In this document: one piece after another, positions 51,915 to 61,242 of the stretch | How positions within the stretch are numbered: the first letter of the stretch is position 1 | Layout: each line of letters opens with the position of its first letter | Assembly (NCBI GenBank): GCA_016712715.1 | Contig: JADJQM010000001.1 | Location: 1,757,001 to 1,821,000 of the forward strand | DNA length: 64,000 nucleotides | DNA from: Rhodospirillaceae bacterium | GTDB taxonomy: Bacteria; Pseudomonadota; Alphaproteobacteria; Dongiales; Dongiaceae | Direction: 5' to 3' | The notes under the pieces: model-generated | What the model saw: the letters and a program-made list of their open reading frames with translations, nothing else | Told to the model about the DNA's origin: nothing | Databases searched by the model: none | Made by a program: the position numbers and the translations under genes

Positions 51915-54900
51915 CCCAAGCACCCTCTTCCTCCAGGCTCAGCAGGCTCGCATTGCCACCGGCCGCCGTCGTGTCAATGGTGAGCGTACGTTCAGTCGCA
52001 AACCGGTACAGGTAATGCGGCCCGCCGGCCTTGGGGCCGGTGCCGGAGAGACCCTCGCCGCCGAATGGCTGCACGCCGACCACCGCGCCGATCATGTTGC
52101 GATTGACGTAAGTATTGCCAACTCGCAGCCGCTCAGCGATGTACTTGACCTTGCCGTCGATACGGCTGTGGATGCCAAGCGTCAGGCCATAGCCGGTGGC
52201 ATTGATCGAGGCCAGGACATCATCGAGCTTGTCGGCAGCGTAATGCACCACATGCAGCACCGGGCCGAACACTTCGCGCTGCAGGCGCGCGAGACCGTCG
52301 ATGCGATAGGCGACGGGGGCGAAGAAATGCCCCTTGCCGCAATCCTTATCCAGACCCACGCGGTAGATGAGCTTGCCTTCACGCTCCATGCGTTGGGCAT
52401 GGGCATCCAGCACCGATTTAGCCTCGGCATCGATCACCGGCCCGATATCGGTCTTGAGTTGCGCCGGGTCGCCGACCCGCAGCTCCGCCATGGCGCCCGA
52501 CAGCATTTCCTCCAGCTTCGGGCCGATATCCTGCTGCACGAACAACACGCGCAAGGCAGAGCAGCGCTGTCCGGCACTCTGGAATGATGAGATCAGCACA
52601 TCGCGCACCACCTGTTCGGGGAGCGCCGACGAATCGACGATCATCGCATTCTGCCCGCCGGTCTCGGCGATGAGCGGGACGATCGGCCCGTCCTTGGCCG
52701 CCAGGGTGCGGTTGATGAGGCGGGCCGTTTCCGTCGAGCCCGTGAAGGCGACGCCGGCAATGCGCGGATCGCGCGTCAGCGGCGCACCCACATTCGGGCC
52801 GTCGCCCGGCAGCAGATGAAGGACATCGCCCGGAATGCCGGCCAGATGCAGCAGCTTCACCGCAAGGGCGGCGATCAGCGGCGTCTGCTCGGCGGGCTTG
52901 GCGATGACGCAGTTGCCGGCGGCAAGGGCGGCACTCACTTGGCCCATGAAGATCGCCAGCGGGAAGTTCCAGGGCGAGATGCAGGCAAACACGCACAAAG
53001 CGCGATGATCTCGCCGCGACGTGTTTCCATCAGGTCCGCGGCTCGGTCTAGGCAGGCGGCACGCGTCTGGGCGGGTGTGGCCGCCCAGTCCGGAAAGGCG
53101 CGCGACGCGCGCGCAACGGCGTCATCGACATCGGCCTGGGTTGCCTGGACGACCTTGCCGATGACCTGATGAATGTCCGCCGGGTTGGCGACGCTCTCGG
53201 CCTTGCCGGTCTTCTCGGCACCGCCGATGATCGGGCCGGACGTCACTGGGTTGGCGGCTGCCCTGGTAACTTCTGCTGCCAGAGCCTGCATCACCTCCGG
53301 ATCGGTGAGATCGATTCCGGCCGAATTCTTACGCTCGGCCCCAAACATATTGCGCGGCTGCGGAATGCCCGGATGCGGCTTCGTCTTCAGCTTGCGTACT
53401 TGCATGATCGGATCGGCGACGATGGCGTCCAGGGGCGCCTTCTCATCGACGATGCGGTTGACGAACGACGTGTTGGCGCCGTTCTCCAGCAGGCGGCGCA
53501 CCAGATAGGCCAGCAGGTCTTCGTGGCTGCCGACCGGCGCATAGACGCGGCAGGGAATGCCCATCGCCTCCGCCGGCGTCACCTGGTCGTAAAGCGGCTC
53601 GCCCATGCCATGCAGCCGCTGGAACTCCAGCTTCTCCCGCGCCGCCGCCTCGCCGCCCGCCATCTCGATGACGGCCGCCAGGGTATGTGCGTTGTGGGTC
53701 GCGAACATCGGATAGAAGGCCTGCCCGTCCGACAGCAGCCGCCTGGCACACGCAAGATAGGAGACATCGGTCGAGACCTTGCGGGTGAAGACCGGGTAAT
53801 CTGGGAGGCCACGCTCCTGGCTCCATTTCACCTCGCTATCCCAATAGGCGCCCTTGACCAAGCGCACCATCAGCCGGCGCCGGTTGCGGCGCGCGCAATC
53901 GGCCAGCCAGTCGATGAGCGGCAGGCAGCGTTTCTGATAGGCCTGGATGGCAAGGCCGAGACCGTCCCAATCCTTCAGGGAGGGATCGCCCGCCACCGCT
54001 TCGATGATATCGAGCGAGAGGTCGAGCCGGTCGGCCTCCTCGGCGTCGATGGTGCAGCCGATGCCGGCCTTTTTGGCCGCCTGGGCCAGCGCCACGACCC
54101 GCGGCACCAGTTCGTTCATGACGCGGTCTTCTTGCGCGAATTCATAACGCGGATGGATGGCCGAGAGCTTGATCGAGATGCCGGGGCCGGCGATGATGCC
54201 TTTGCCTTTCGACGCCTTGCCGATGGCCGCAATGGCATTGACGTAGGACGTGAAATAGCGCTCCGCATCCTTCATGGTGCGGGCGGCTTCGCCCAGCATG
54301 TCGTAGGAATAGCGATAACCGCGTTTTTCGGCGGCTTCGGCGCGGTCGGTTGCCTCGCCGATGTCGCGCCCCATGACGAATTGCTTGCCGAGGATCTTCA
54401 TCGCCTGGGTCACCGCCTGGCGGATCACTGGCTCGCCGCTGCGCGCCACCAGCCGCTTCAAGACACCCCTGAGATCGCTGCTCGTCTGGTCGAGTTGCAT
54501 GATGCGGCCCGTGAGCATCAAGGCCCAGGTCGAGGCGTTGACGAACATCGAATCCGATTCACCCAGATGCGCCGCGAAATCGGCATCCTTCAACTTGTCA
54601 CGGATGAGCTGGTTGGCGGTCTCGTTGTCGGGGATGCGCAGCAAGGCCTCGGCAAGGCACATCAGCACGACACCTTCCCGGGATGACAGCTCATAAGCAT
54701 GCATGAAGGCATCGATGCCGCCCTGCCCCACCCGGTTGCGGCGCACTTCTTCCACGAGCGCACGTGCCCGTGCCGCGATCCGGTCCTGGGTTTCGGCCGG
54801 CAGCTCCGCCTGGCCGAGGAGCATTTCGACGATGCCGGTCTCGTCGGCCCGGTAATGGGCCCGCAGGCGCTGGCGCAAGGTCGTCGGTTCAGTGGCTGGA

Positions 54901-54920
54901 GCAGCGAGGATCATCGACAT
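51898..54920 (-). pseudogene. putA: Bifunctional proline dehydrogenase / P5C dehydrogenase PutA, internally deleted
   Basis: PutA oxidises proline to glutamate. The N-terminal part (54920 leftward) is a complete proline dehydrogenase (LMVRLVKGAYWDSEVK, FATHNAHT, EFQRLHGMGEPLY) plus the first part of the aldehyde dehydrogenase, then goes out of frame at RRGEIIAL near 53005 and stops at 52935. The aldehyde dehydrogenase resumes in another frame at VFACISPWNFPLAIF (about 52990) and is intact to 51898, with SAGQRCSALRV holding the catalytic Cys. From memory of PutA proteins roughly 55 residues are missing at the junction. The proline dehydrogenase half may still work; the second activity is doubtful. 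Confidence 0.85.
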
Positions 54921-55100
54921 GATGGCAATGAGAAACCTTGAAATACCCAGGGGATTCGACGGCGGAAATCAATCCTGGGAGGGGTTGACCGGGAATCGCG
55001 GCGCACAGTCTAATCCGTTCCGCGGCAGAAGAAAGTGGGCGGGGCCGGCTTTGGACCCGCCGATCCCCCGGGGCGGCTAGAGAAAGCGAGGAGTGGCAGC

Positions 55101-55976
55101 ATGTTCGACGGCTTCAGCCGCTGGCAGGTTCAGCTCAATGACCTCAGTTTCAAGGTCATCAAGGGCGGCGAAGGCAGCCCGGTCGTGCTGCTGCATGGCT
55201 ATCCGCAATCCCACATCATCTGGCGGCACCTGGCGCCGGTCCTGGCCCGCTCCATGGCCGTGGTCTGCCTCGACCTGAAGGGCTATGGCGACAGCGCCGC
55301 CCCGGCGCCTTTGCCGGATTCGACCAATTACTCCAAGCGGCAGATGGCGGCCGAGGTGGTCGAAATCATGAAAATGCTGGGCTACGAGAAGTTCTCGGTG
55401 GTCGGCCATGACCGCGGCGCCCGCGTCGCCTACCGCCTGGCCCTGGACTATCCCGACCGGGTCCATCGGCTGGTCCCGCTCGATATCGTGCCCACGGCCG
55501 CCTATTGGGAGCAGGCCGACAAGAAATTCACCCTCGGCAGTTTCCATTGGGGGTTCATCGCCCAGCCCAACGACCTGCCGGAGCGCATGATCGGCGCCGA
55601 TCCCGACTATTGGCTGGACTGGATCATTCGCCATTGGGCGCTCGACATGGCGGCCTTCCCCGACGACGTCATGGCCGAATACAAGCGCTGCTTCCGCCGG
55701 CCGGAAGTCATCGCCGCCACCTGTGCCGATTACCGGGCCGGCGCCACCATCGACGATTCCCACGATCTTGCGGATCTTAAGGCAGGCCGCATGATCGATT
55801 GCCCGACTCTGGCGCTCTATTCCGGGACCTTTGTCGACGACCAGCGCGATCCCCTCAAGCAATGGCAGCGCTGGGCCAAGAAAGTGACGGTCGAGCGGGT
55901 CCAATCCGGGCATTTCATCCCCGAGGAAATCCCCGATCAGATCGTCGGCAAGTTGCGGCAGTTTCTTTTGTCGTGA
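55101..55976 (+). CDS. Alpha/beta hydrolase, fluoroacetate-dehalogenase-like
   Basis: A 291-residue hydrolase. The nucleophile elbow is an Asp, GHDRGARVAYRLALDYP, rather than Ser, and FHWGFIAQP, DYRAGATIDD and the C-terminal SGHFIPEE match the fluoroacetate dehalogenase (DehH1) arrangement of halide-binding His/Trp/Tyr and catalytic His. The oxyanion segment is HGYPQSHIIWRHLAP. GAGGAG lies upstream of ATG 55101. It may dehalogenate haloacetates or hydrolyse another ester or epoxide. Divergent from putA. Confidence 0.83.
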   Translation: MFDGFSRWQVQLNDLSFKVIKGGEGSPVVLLHGYPQSHIIWRHLAPVLARSMAVVCLDLKGYGDSAAPAPLPDSTNYSKRQMAAEVVEIMKMLGYEKFSVVGHDRGARVAYRLALDYPDRVHRLVPLDIVPTAAYWEQADKKFTLGSFHWGFIAQPNDLPERMIGADPDYWLDWIIRHWALDMAAFPDDVMAEYKRCFRRPEVIAATCADYRAGATIDDSHDLADLKAGRMIDCPTLALYSGTFVDDQRDPLKQWQRWAKKVTVERVQSGHFIPEEIPDQIVGKLRQFLLS

Positions 55977-55995
55977 GATTGCCGGGCGATACGCC

Positions 55996-56355
55996 TCAGC
56001 ACCCCTTCATATCCGCCAGTTCGATCAGGCGCTGGTTGCGCTGGCGCAGAACATTCATTTCCTTGTTCGGCTGGTCGCGCAAATCCAGTGTCAGCATGGC
56101 CGGCGGCACCATCACGCCGTCGATCACGGTGAAGTGGACGTTGCGCCGATGCACCTGATCGTCGCGTTCGACCAGACGCGCGATCGCCAGCTCATTGGCG
56201 CCCGTCTCGCGCAGCAGGTCCATGCAACTCATGTCGGCATCGGTCGGGCGTATGACTTGGGCCAATTTCGGCACTTCGCCGCCGCAGGCGCTCAGCATGA
56301 CGACAAGCGCCGTTAACAGAATGGTCGGCGTCATGGGACGCATGCGCGGCATCAT
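55996..56355 (-). CDS. Putative lipoprotein 2
   Basis: About 119 residues from ATG 56355. The signal peptide ends in the lipobox LSAC (MTPTILLTALVVMLSACGG). The mature part has no motif I recognise (SCMDLLRETGANELAIARLVERDDQVH). It overlaps the upstream lipoprotein stop by 4 bp (ATGA), so the two are coupled. Function unknown. Confidence 0.68.
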   Translation of the reverse strand: MMPRMRPMTPTILLTALVVMLSACGGEVPKLAQVIRPTDADMSCMDLLRETGANELAIARLVERDDQVHRRNVHFTVIDGVMVPPAMLTLDLRDQPNKEMNVLRQRNQRLIELADMKGC

Positions 56356-56758
56356 AGCGGGCTCCACACCTGAGGGTCCGGCCAGCAATTCTCTTTCTGG
56401 GCAATATCGATCAGATAGCGCGCGCGCGTCGCCAAAGCGGAGCCCTCGATTTGCTGGGGCGACTGGCCATAGTCGCCCTCGACCGTCTTGTCGATCGCGA
56501 ACCAGGCCGGCGGAAAGGCCAGGGCAATCCCCATGATCATGTCGTTCTTCTCTTCGGCCCAGACCTGCTCGCGCACCAGCTCGGATTGCGCCGCGTAATT
56601 CTCCGCCACTTCCTGGCGGATCTCGTCGCAACTCATATAGCGGTCATAAATGGAGACTTGCGGGACGGGGTGGGTGAGCGCCCGCCGCAACCGCTGGCAA
56701 CGGCCAGCGTGGCCAGAGCGACAATGGCGAGGTATCGCGGCAGCATCCTGTTCGACAT
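56352..56758 (-). pseudogene. Putative lipoprotein 1, apparent frameshift after the lipobox
   Basis: ATG 56758 with an AGGGG site starts a lipoprotein signal peptide (MLPRYLAIVALATLAVASGC, lipobox ASGC), but its frame ends at 56633. The conserved-looking remainder (YDRYMSCDEIRQEVAENYAAQ, then a membrane-like MIMGIALAFPPAWFAI) lies in another frame to 56352. One more G in the run matching 56681-56683 restores a protein of about 135 residues. Function unknown. Likely a sequencing error. Confidence 0.6.
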
Positions 56759-56865
56759 GGTCAATCCCCTGCCCTGGCATCCCGCCTGGGGCCCTATCCG
56801 TAACTTGCCTATTTTACGCCAGAAATTAGTTAACACAACCTTACTATCCACAAAGGCTCACACGG

Positions 56866-57656
56866 TTATGGGCCCAGCAGTAGCCGAATCTGGCGCAAGG
56901 CCGCGTCGATTTTCAGCGCCAGCAGCTTCTGCCCACGCGCGGCACTGGCACGTTGGGGTTGTCCATGGACACCATCCGCACCAGCCGCTAGCAGATCCTC
57001 ACGCACTGCGCGGGGATCGATCGCCAGCAATTCGGAGGTCTCCCGAATCCCGGCATGGGATCCGATTGACGCCGCGTCTTCCCCTCGCTGGTCAGCCAAG
57101 GGACTTGGCCGTTGGCGGCATAATAGTCATCGATGGCAAAGACCCGCGCGCCTGTACCGGCGAACGCATCGGTCAAGCGCGCGGCCACCTCGCCTTGCGC
57201 CGCCTGATTGCCGCCGGAATCGCCGATGAACAGGACCGTCTTGAAGCCGGTGGCGATGAAGCTGCGCGCCGCCGCCTCCAGCACCTGCGCAAAGACGGGT
57301 TCCGGCAGGCTGATCGTGCCGGGGGACAGCATATGACCTTCCGGCGGATCGATGCTTCCCTCCGGCACATAGGCCATGACCGGCGCCACCAATGTCTTGC
57401 CGAGACCGCGGGCAATCGCCTTGGCGGTATGGCCAACCACGACATTGTGCTTGCCCAAGACGAGGTGCGCCCCATTCTGCTCCGTCCCGCCGGTGGGGAT
57501 GATGACGGTGGTCCAGCCTTGCGCAAGACGAGCCGCGACCTCGGCACTGGTCAGGTGCTCAAGCTCAACCTCGGCCGCCATGTCCGCATCGGCCGGCAAG
57601 GCCGCGACAAGCATCAGGGCTATACCCACCAGTACGGCTCGGCGCCCCGCTTTCAT
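56866..57656 (-). pseudogene. Creatininase-family protein with signal peptide, one frameshift
   Basis: Creatininase-family amidohydrolases act on creatinine and similar amides; metal-binding signs are IPTGGTEQNGAHLVLGKHN and SPGTISLPEP, then FKTVLFIGDSGGNQ. ATG 57656 gives a signal peptide (VLVGIALMLVAALPADADMA), so the enzyme is exported, unlike classical cytosolic members. The frame fails near 57081-57084: the reading VPWLTSEG is followed in another frame by DAASIGSHAGIRETSELLAIDP to 56866. One more C in that four-C run restores it. Its start overlaps the stop of the desaturase-like gene (ATGA). Confidence 0.75.
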
Positions 57657-58663
57657 GACGGCTTGTGCGTCGATTTCGCATCGGCCTGCGCACCGAAACG
57701 CGCGATGATGTTGCGGAACGGCAGCAGATAGAGTGCGCCCACCTGATGGAACTGCGGCGCCTCGCCGGAATCGAGGCCGATGGCGAAGGTCTCGCCCCGC
57801 GCCGGGATATAGAGCGTGCCGAACATCCAGTCCCATATCGAAAAGATGAAACCCATGTTCTTGTCGAGATGGCGCTTCTCCATGCTGTGATGCACCTGGT
57901 GCATCCAGGGACTGACCAAGAGAAAGCTGACGAGGCGCGGATAGGCCATCGGCACATGCGAGTGCCGGAGGTTGAATCCGGCGACATATAACAGGAACAT
58001 CACGACATTGATGCCCACCACCTGATAGCTCGCGATGGCATCCCCGGTGAGGTAGCCGAACACGGCCAGGGTGATGGCGGTGACGATGTTGGTGAGATTG
58101 AAATTGAGGATGATCTCGACCGGATGCATGCGATAGGCCGTAATGGGCGTCATCACCTCAGCCGAATGGTGCACCTTGTGAAATTCCCACAGCACGGGGA
58201 TGCGGTGATGAAGATAGTGGATCCACCACAGCGCAAGATCGATGGCCAGCACCGTGACGAGCGTGATGATCAGCGTCGTCGAAAAACCGGGGGAGAGGAT
58301 CGGCGTCTCGACCGGACCGAACGTCGCCACCAGCAGATGGAACAGCGGATTGGCGACGAATACCGGGACGATGACGAAGAACGGCACCGCCAGGAATGAC
58401 AGGATGCGGTCGATCAGGAAAAACTTGTAATCAGCCACCGCCGAGGGATGCAGATAGATCTGCCTTGGAAAGAGATAGGCCAACAGGCGACGCGGCGTGC
58501 CGGCTGGATTCCGCCGTCGGGCGATCGCGTGAACGATGACGGCACACACCAGGCCCGACACCAGATAGAGCACGAAAACGCGCTCCTCCGGATCGATAAA
58601 ATGCCGGATCGGCTCCAGCGCCGAGACACGCAGTTGCTGCCAGAGATTTTGCCAATAGTCCAT
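57653..58663 (-). CDS. Sterol desaturase / fatty acid hydroxylase superfamily protein
   Basis: About 336 residues, membrane-bound di-iron enzyme. Several membrane segments (VFVLYLVSGLVCAVIVHAI first) carry the His clusters WWIHYLHHR, EFHKVHHSAE and MHQVHHS typical of the superfamily. ATG 58663 gives MDYWQNLWQQL; the frame extends to 58729 but without support. Possible roles are hydroxylation of a lipid, hopanoid-related molecule or carotenoid; not resolved. Overlaps the creatininase-like gene by 4 bp, and the two lipoproteins follow. Confidence 0.85.
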   Translation of the reverse strand: MDYWQNLWQQLRVSALEPIRHFIDPEERVFVLYLVSGLVCAVIVHAIARRRNPAGTPRRLLAYLFPRQIYLHPSAVADYKFFLIDRILSFLAVPFFVIVPVFVANPLFHLLVATFGPVETPILSPGFSTTLIITLVTVLAIDLALWWIHYLHHRIPVLWEFHKVHHSAEVMTPITAYRMHPVEIILNFNLTNIVTAITLAVFGYLTGDAIASYQVVGINVVMFLLYVAGFNLRHSHVPMAYPRLVSFLLVSPWMHQVHHSMEKRHLDKNMGFIFSIWDWMFGTLYIPARGETFAIGLDSGEAPQFHQVGALYLLPFRNIIARFGAQADAKSTHKPS

Positions 58664-58783
58664 GAAAGCGAGATTAGGCCGCCAGGGTGAAGAAAGTGCA
58701 AACGCCTTTTTCGCGCCAAAAAGCGTCAAATTGAAGCGATTGGATGGCTGGTGGAGCGATTCCGACCAGGTTGGCTCCGGAAA

Positions 58784-59686
58784 TCAGGCGTAAATCTCGA
58801 CCCGCGTCTCCGTGATGGTGACCGTCTCGATGGTGATTTCCAGCGATGTGTCGGTCAGCATGCCGCCGTCCAAGCCGTCACCCGGCGGCATGATCAATTG
58901 CCCGAGCGCTTCGCGTTGGCCGGCATCGATATCGCCCAGCGCCGCATCGGCCATTTCCTGCATGCGGCGGAAGAAGCGATCATCGTCATCTTCATCGCCC
59001 CGTCGCTTGGCCTTGGCGATCTGCGCCGCCAGCGCGATGATTCCCTTGGCTTGGACAACGGCATTCCGCGCATCGCTGCCAAGGTCATGTAGCGCGCGGT
59101 AGGATTGCTCCAGCGCCTCCCTGTCTGTATCGACGCGCGGGGCAATCTCCGCCGCCGCTGATCCTGCACTTGCTGGAGAAGTCTGCGCCGCAGCGGTGGC
59201 GGCACTCGCCGTCGCCTGTGCGCCGCTGGCCTCGTTCGATACGCCGCTGGCGCCGATGCCTTGTGCCAGATTGCGCGCAGCACTGCCGATCTCGCGCGCG
59301 AGGCTCGCCGCCTCGGCTCCAATGCGCCGCAATTGACGGACATCGCCGCTCGCCGCCAGCATCTGCAACTGGCGGCGCAAGCCCTCCAATTTCATCTTGG
59401 CCTGGCGCAGCTTCTCGGCCGAGATGTCGCTGTTGTTCCCATCCGCCATCTTTTCCAGGCGCTTGACGATGTCGAGCCTGGGCGCATTCCTGGCAGCCGA
59501 TTCAGGCGCCAGCCGCCAATAGCTGGCGACCGCGCTCTCATTGCGCTTGAGGGACCAGGTCAACGGATCGGTGCTGGTCCCGGTCTTGGATTTTGAGGTT
59601 GGCTGCAGGTTGTGCTGGCTGGCCGTGGCGGCAGCACTGAACTGCCCACGCTGGATGATGTTGAAGATGCCGCCGGCAACGCCCAT
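58784..59686 (-). CDS. Hypothetical protein with coiled-coil-like middle region
   Basis: About 300 residues from ATG 59686; no recognised family. The middle (KLRQAKMKLEGLRRQLQMLAASGDVRQLRRIGAEAASLAREI) is strongly helical, followed by an Ala/Ser/Thr-rich linker, an acidic patch (RRGDEDDDDRFF), and a C-terminus ending TSLEITIETVTITETRVEIYA. The layout (helical body and a repetitive beta-like tail) is seen in flagellar or filament-associated proteins, but I cannot assign one. Lies on the same strand between gatB and the desaturase-like gene. Confidence 0.65.
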   Translation of the reverse strand: MGVAGGIFNIIQRGQFSAAATASQHNLQPTSKSKTGTSTDPLTWSLKRNESAVASYWRLAPESAARNAPRLDIVKRLEKMADGNNSDISAEKLRQAKMKLEGLRRQLQMLAASGDVRQLRRIGAEAASLAREIGSAARNLAQGIGASGVSNEASGAQATASAATAAAQTSPASAGSAAAEIAPRVDTDREALEQSYRALHDLGSDARNAVVQAKGIIALAAQIAKAKRRGDEDDDDRFFRRMQEMADAALGDIDAGQREALGQLIMPPGDGLDGGMLTDTSLEITIETVTITETRVEIYA

Positions 59687-59760
59687 CGAGATCACCCGCC
59701 AAACGCGTTCTCGTAGCCAAATAGTATCGCACAAACGACGGGCCGGCGTAAACCGGCGGG

Positions 59761-61242
59761 TTATCCCGCCAGTTTCGCCTTCAGCCGGTCGTTCAGCATG
59801 GCCGGGTTGGCCTTGCCGCCCATGGCGCGCATGACCTGGCCCACAAAGAAGCCGAACAGCTTGTCCTTGCCGCCCCGGTATTCCGCGACCTTGTCGGCAT
59901 TGGCCGCCATGATCTTGTCGATCTCTACATCGATGGCGCCCGTATCGAGCACCTGGCGGAGGCCTTTTTCGTCGACGATGGACGCCGCCGATTTGCCCGT
60001 TTCGAACATTTCGGTAAAGACATCCTTGGCGATGCGGCCGGAGATCGTGTTGTCCTCGATGAGGCCCACGAGCTCACCCAGCGCAGCAGCCGAGACCGGG
60101 CTTTCCGTGATCGACTTCCCGACCGCGTTCAACCGGCCGAACAATTCCGAGGTAAGCCAGTTGGCCGTGAGCTTCGGATCATGCCCCTTGGCTGCGAGCT
60201 CGTAAAAGTCAGCCGATTCCTTTTCCGAGACCAGCACGCCGGCATCGTAATCGGAGAGGCCCAGATCCTTCACAAAGCGCGCGCGCTTGGCGTCCGGCAA
60301 TTCCGGCAAACCGGCTTTCAGGCTTTCCACCCAGGCGGCATCGAGCTTCAACGGCAGCAAGTCGGGATCCGGGAAATAGCGATAGTCATGTGCTTGCTCC
60401 TTGGAGCGCATCGCGCGGGTCATGCCCTTGCCCGGATCCCACAAGCGGGTTTCCTGGCGGATGCTGCCGCCTTCCTCGATTACCTCGATCTGGCGGCGTG
60501 CTTCGTGCTCGATAGCGGCCGCCACATAGCGGATCGAGTTCACGTTCTTGATCTCGCAGCGCGTGCCCAAGGGATCGCCGACCTTGCGCACCGAGACGTT
60601 GACGTCGCAGCGCATTGAGCCTTCGTCCATATTGCCGTCGCAGGTACCCAAGTAACGCAGGATTGAGCGCAGCTTTTTCAAATAAGCAGCGGCCTCCTCC
60701 GACGAGCGCATGTCGGGTTCTGAAACGATCTCCATCAAGGCAACACCGGCCCGGTTGAGATCGACATAGGTCTTGGAGGGATGCTGGTCATGGAGGCTCT
60801 TGCCGGCATCCTGTTCGAGATGCAGCCGCGTGATTCCGACCTCGCGATGTTCGCCTTCCGCCAGATCCAGTACGATGGTGCCCTTGCCCACGATCGGCTG
60901 CAGGAACTGGCTAATCTGATAACCGTTCGGCAGATCGGCGTAGAAGTAGTTCTTCCGGTCGAAGACGGAGACGAGGTTGATCTGCGCCTTGAGGCCCAGA
61001 CCCGTTTTCACCGCCTGCTCGACGCAGACTTCGTTGATGACTGGCAGCATGCCCGGGAATCCGGCATCGACCAGGCTCACCTGCGTATTGGGCTCGGCGC
61101 CAAATTCGGTGGCGGCCCCTGAGAAGAGCTTGGATTTCGAGGTCACCTGCGCATGGACTTCGAGGCCGAGCACGACCTCCCATTTCCCGGTGCGGCCATC
61201 GATCAGGTTCTTGTCGTTGATCAAGGTGTCAGTCATATGCAT
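59761..61242 (-). CDS. gatB: Asp-tRNA(Asn)/Glu-tRNA(Gln) amidotransferase subunit B
   Basis: About 493 residues. Binds the mischarged tRNA and activates the carboxylate. Signature WEVVLGLEVHAQVTSKSKLFSGA at the start, LNRAGVALMEIVSEPDMRS in the middle, and the C-terminal YqeY-like tail ending MGGKANPAMLNDRLKAKL. ATG 61242 overlaps the gatA stop by one base (TGATG); an ATG at 61236 and a GTG at 61245 are alternatives. Last gene of gatCAB. Confidence 0.97.
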   Translation of the reverse strand: MHMTDTLINDKNLIDGRTGKWEVVLGLEVHAQVTSKSKLFSGAATEFGAEPNTQVSLVDAGFPGMLPVINEVCVEQAVKTGLGLKAQINLVSVFDRKNYFYADLPNGYQISQFLQPIVGKGTIVLDLAEGEHREVGITRLHLEQDAGKSLHDQHPSKTYVDLNRAGVALMEIVSEPDMRSSEEAAAYLKKLRSILRYLGTCDGNMDEGSMRCDVNVSVRKVGDPLGTRCEIKNVNSIRYVAAAIEHEARRQIEVIEEGGSIRQETRLWDPGKGMTRAMRSKEQAHDYRYFPDPDLLPLKLDAAWVESLKAGLPELPDAKRARFVKDLGLSDYDAGVLVSEKESADFYELAAKGHDPKLTANWLTSELFGRLNAVGKSITESPVSAAALGELVGLIEDNTISGRIAKDVFTEMFETGKSAASIVDEKGLRQVLDTGAIDVEIDKIMAANADKVAEYRGGKDKLFGFFVGQVMRAMGGKANPAMLNDRLKAKLAG

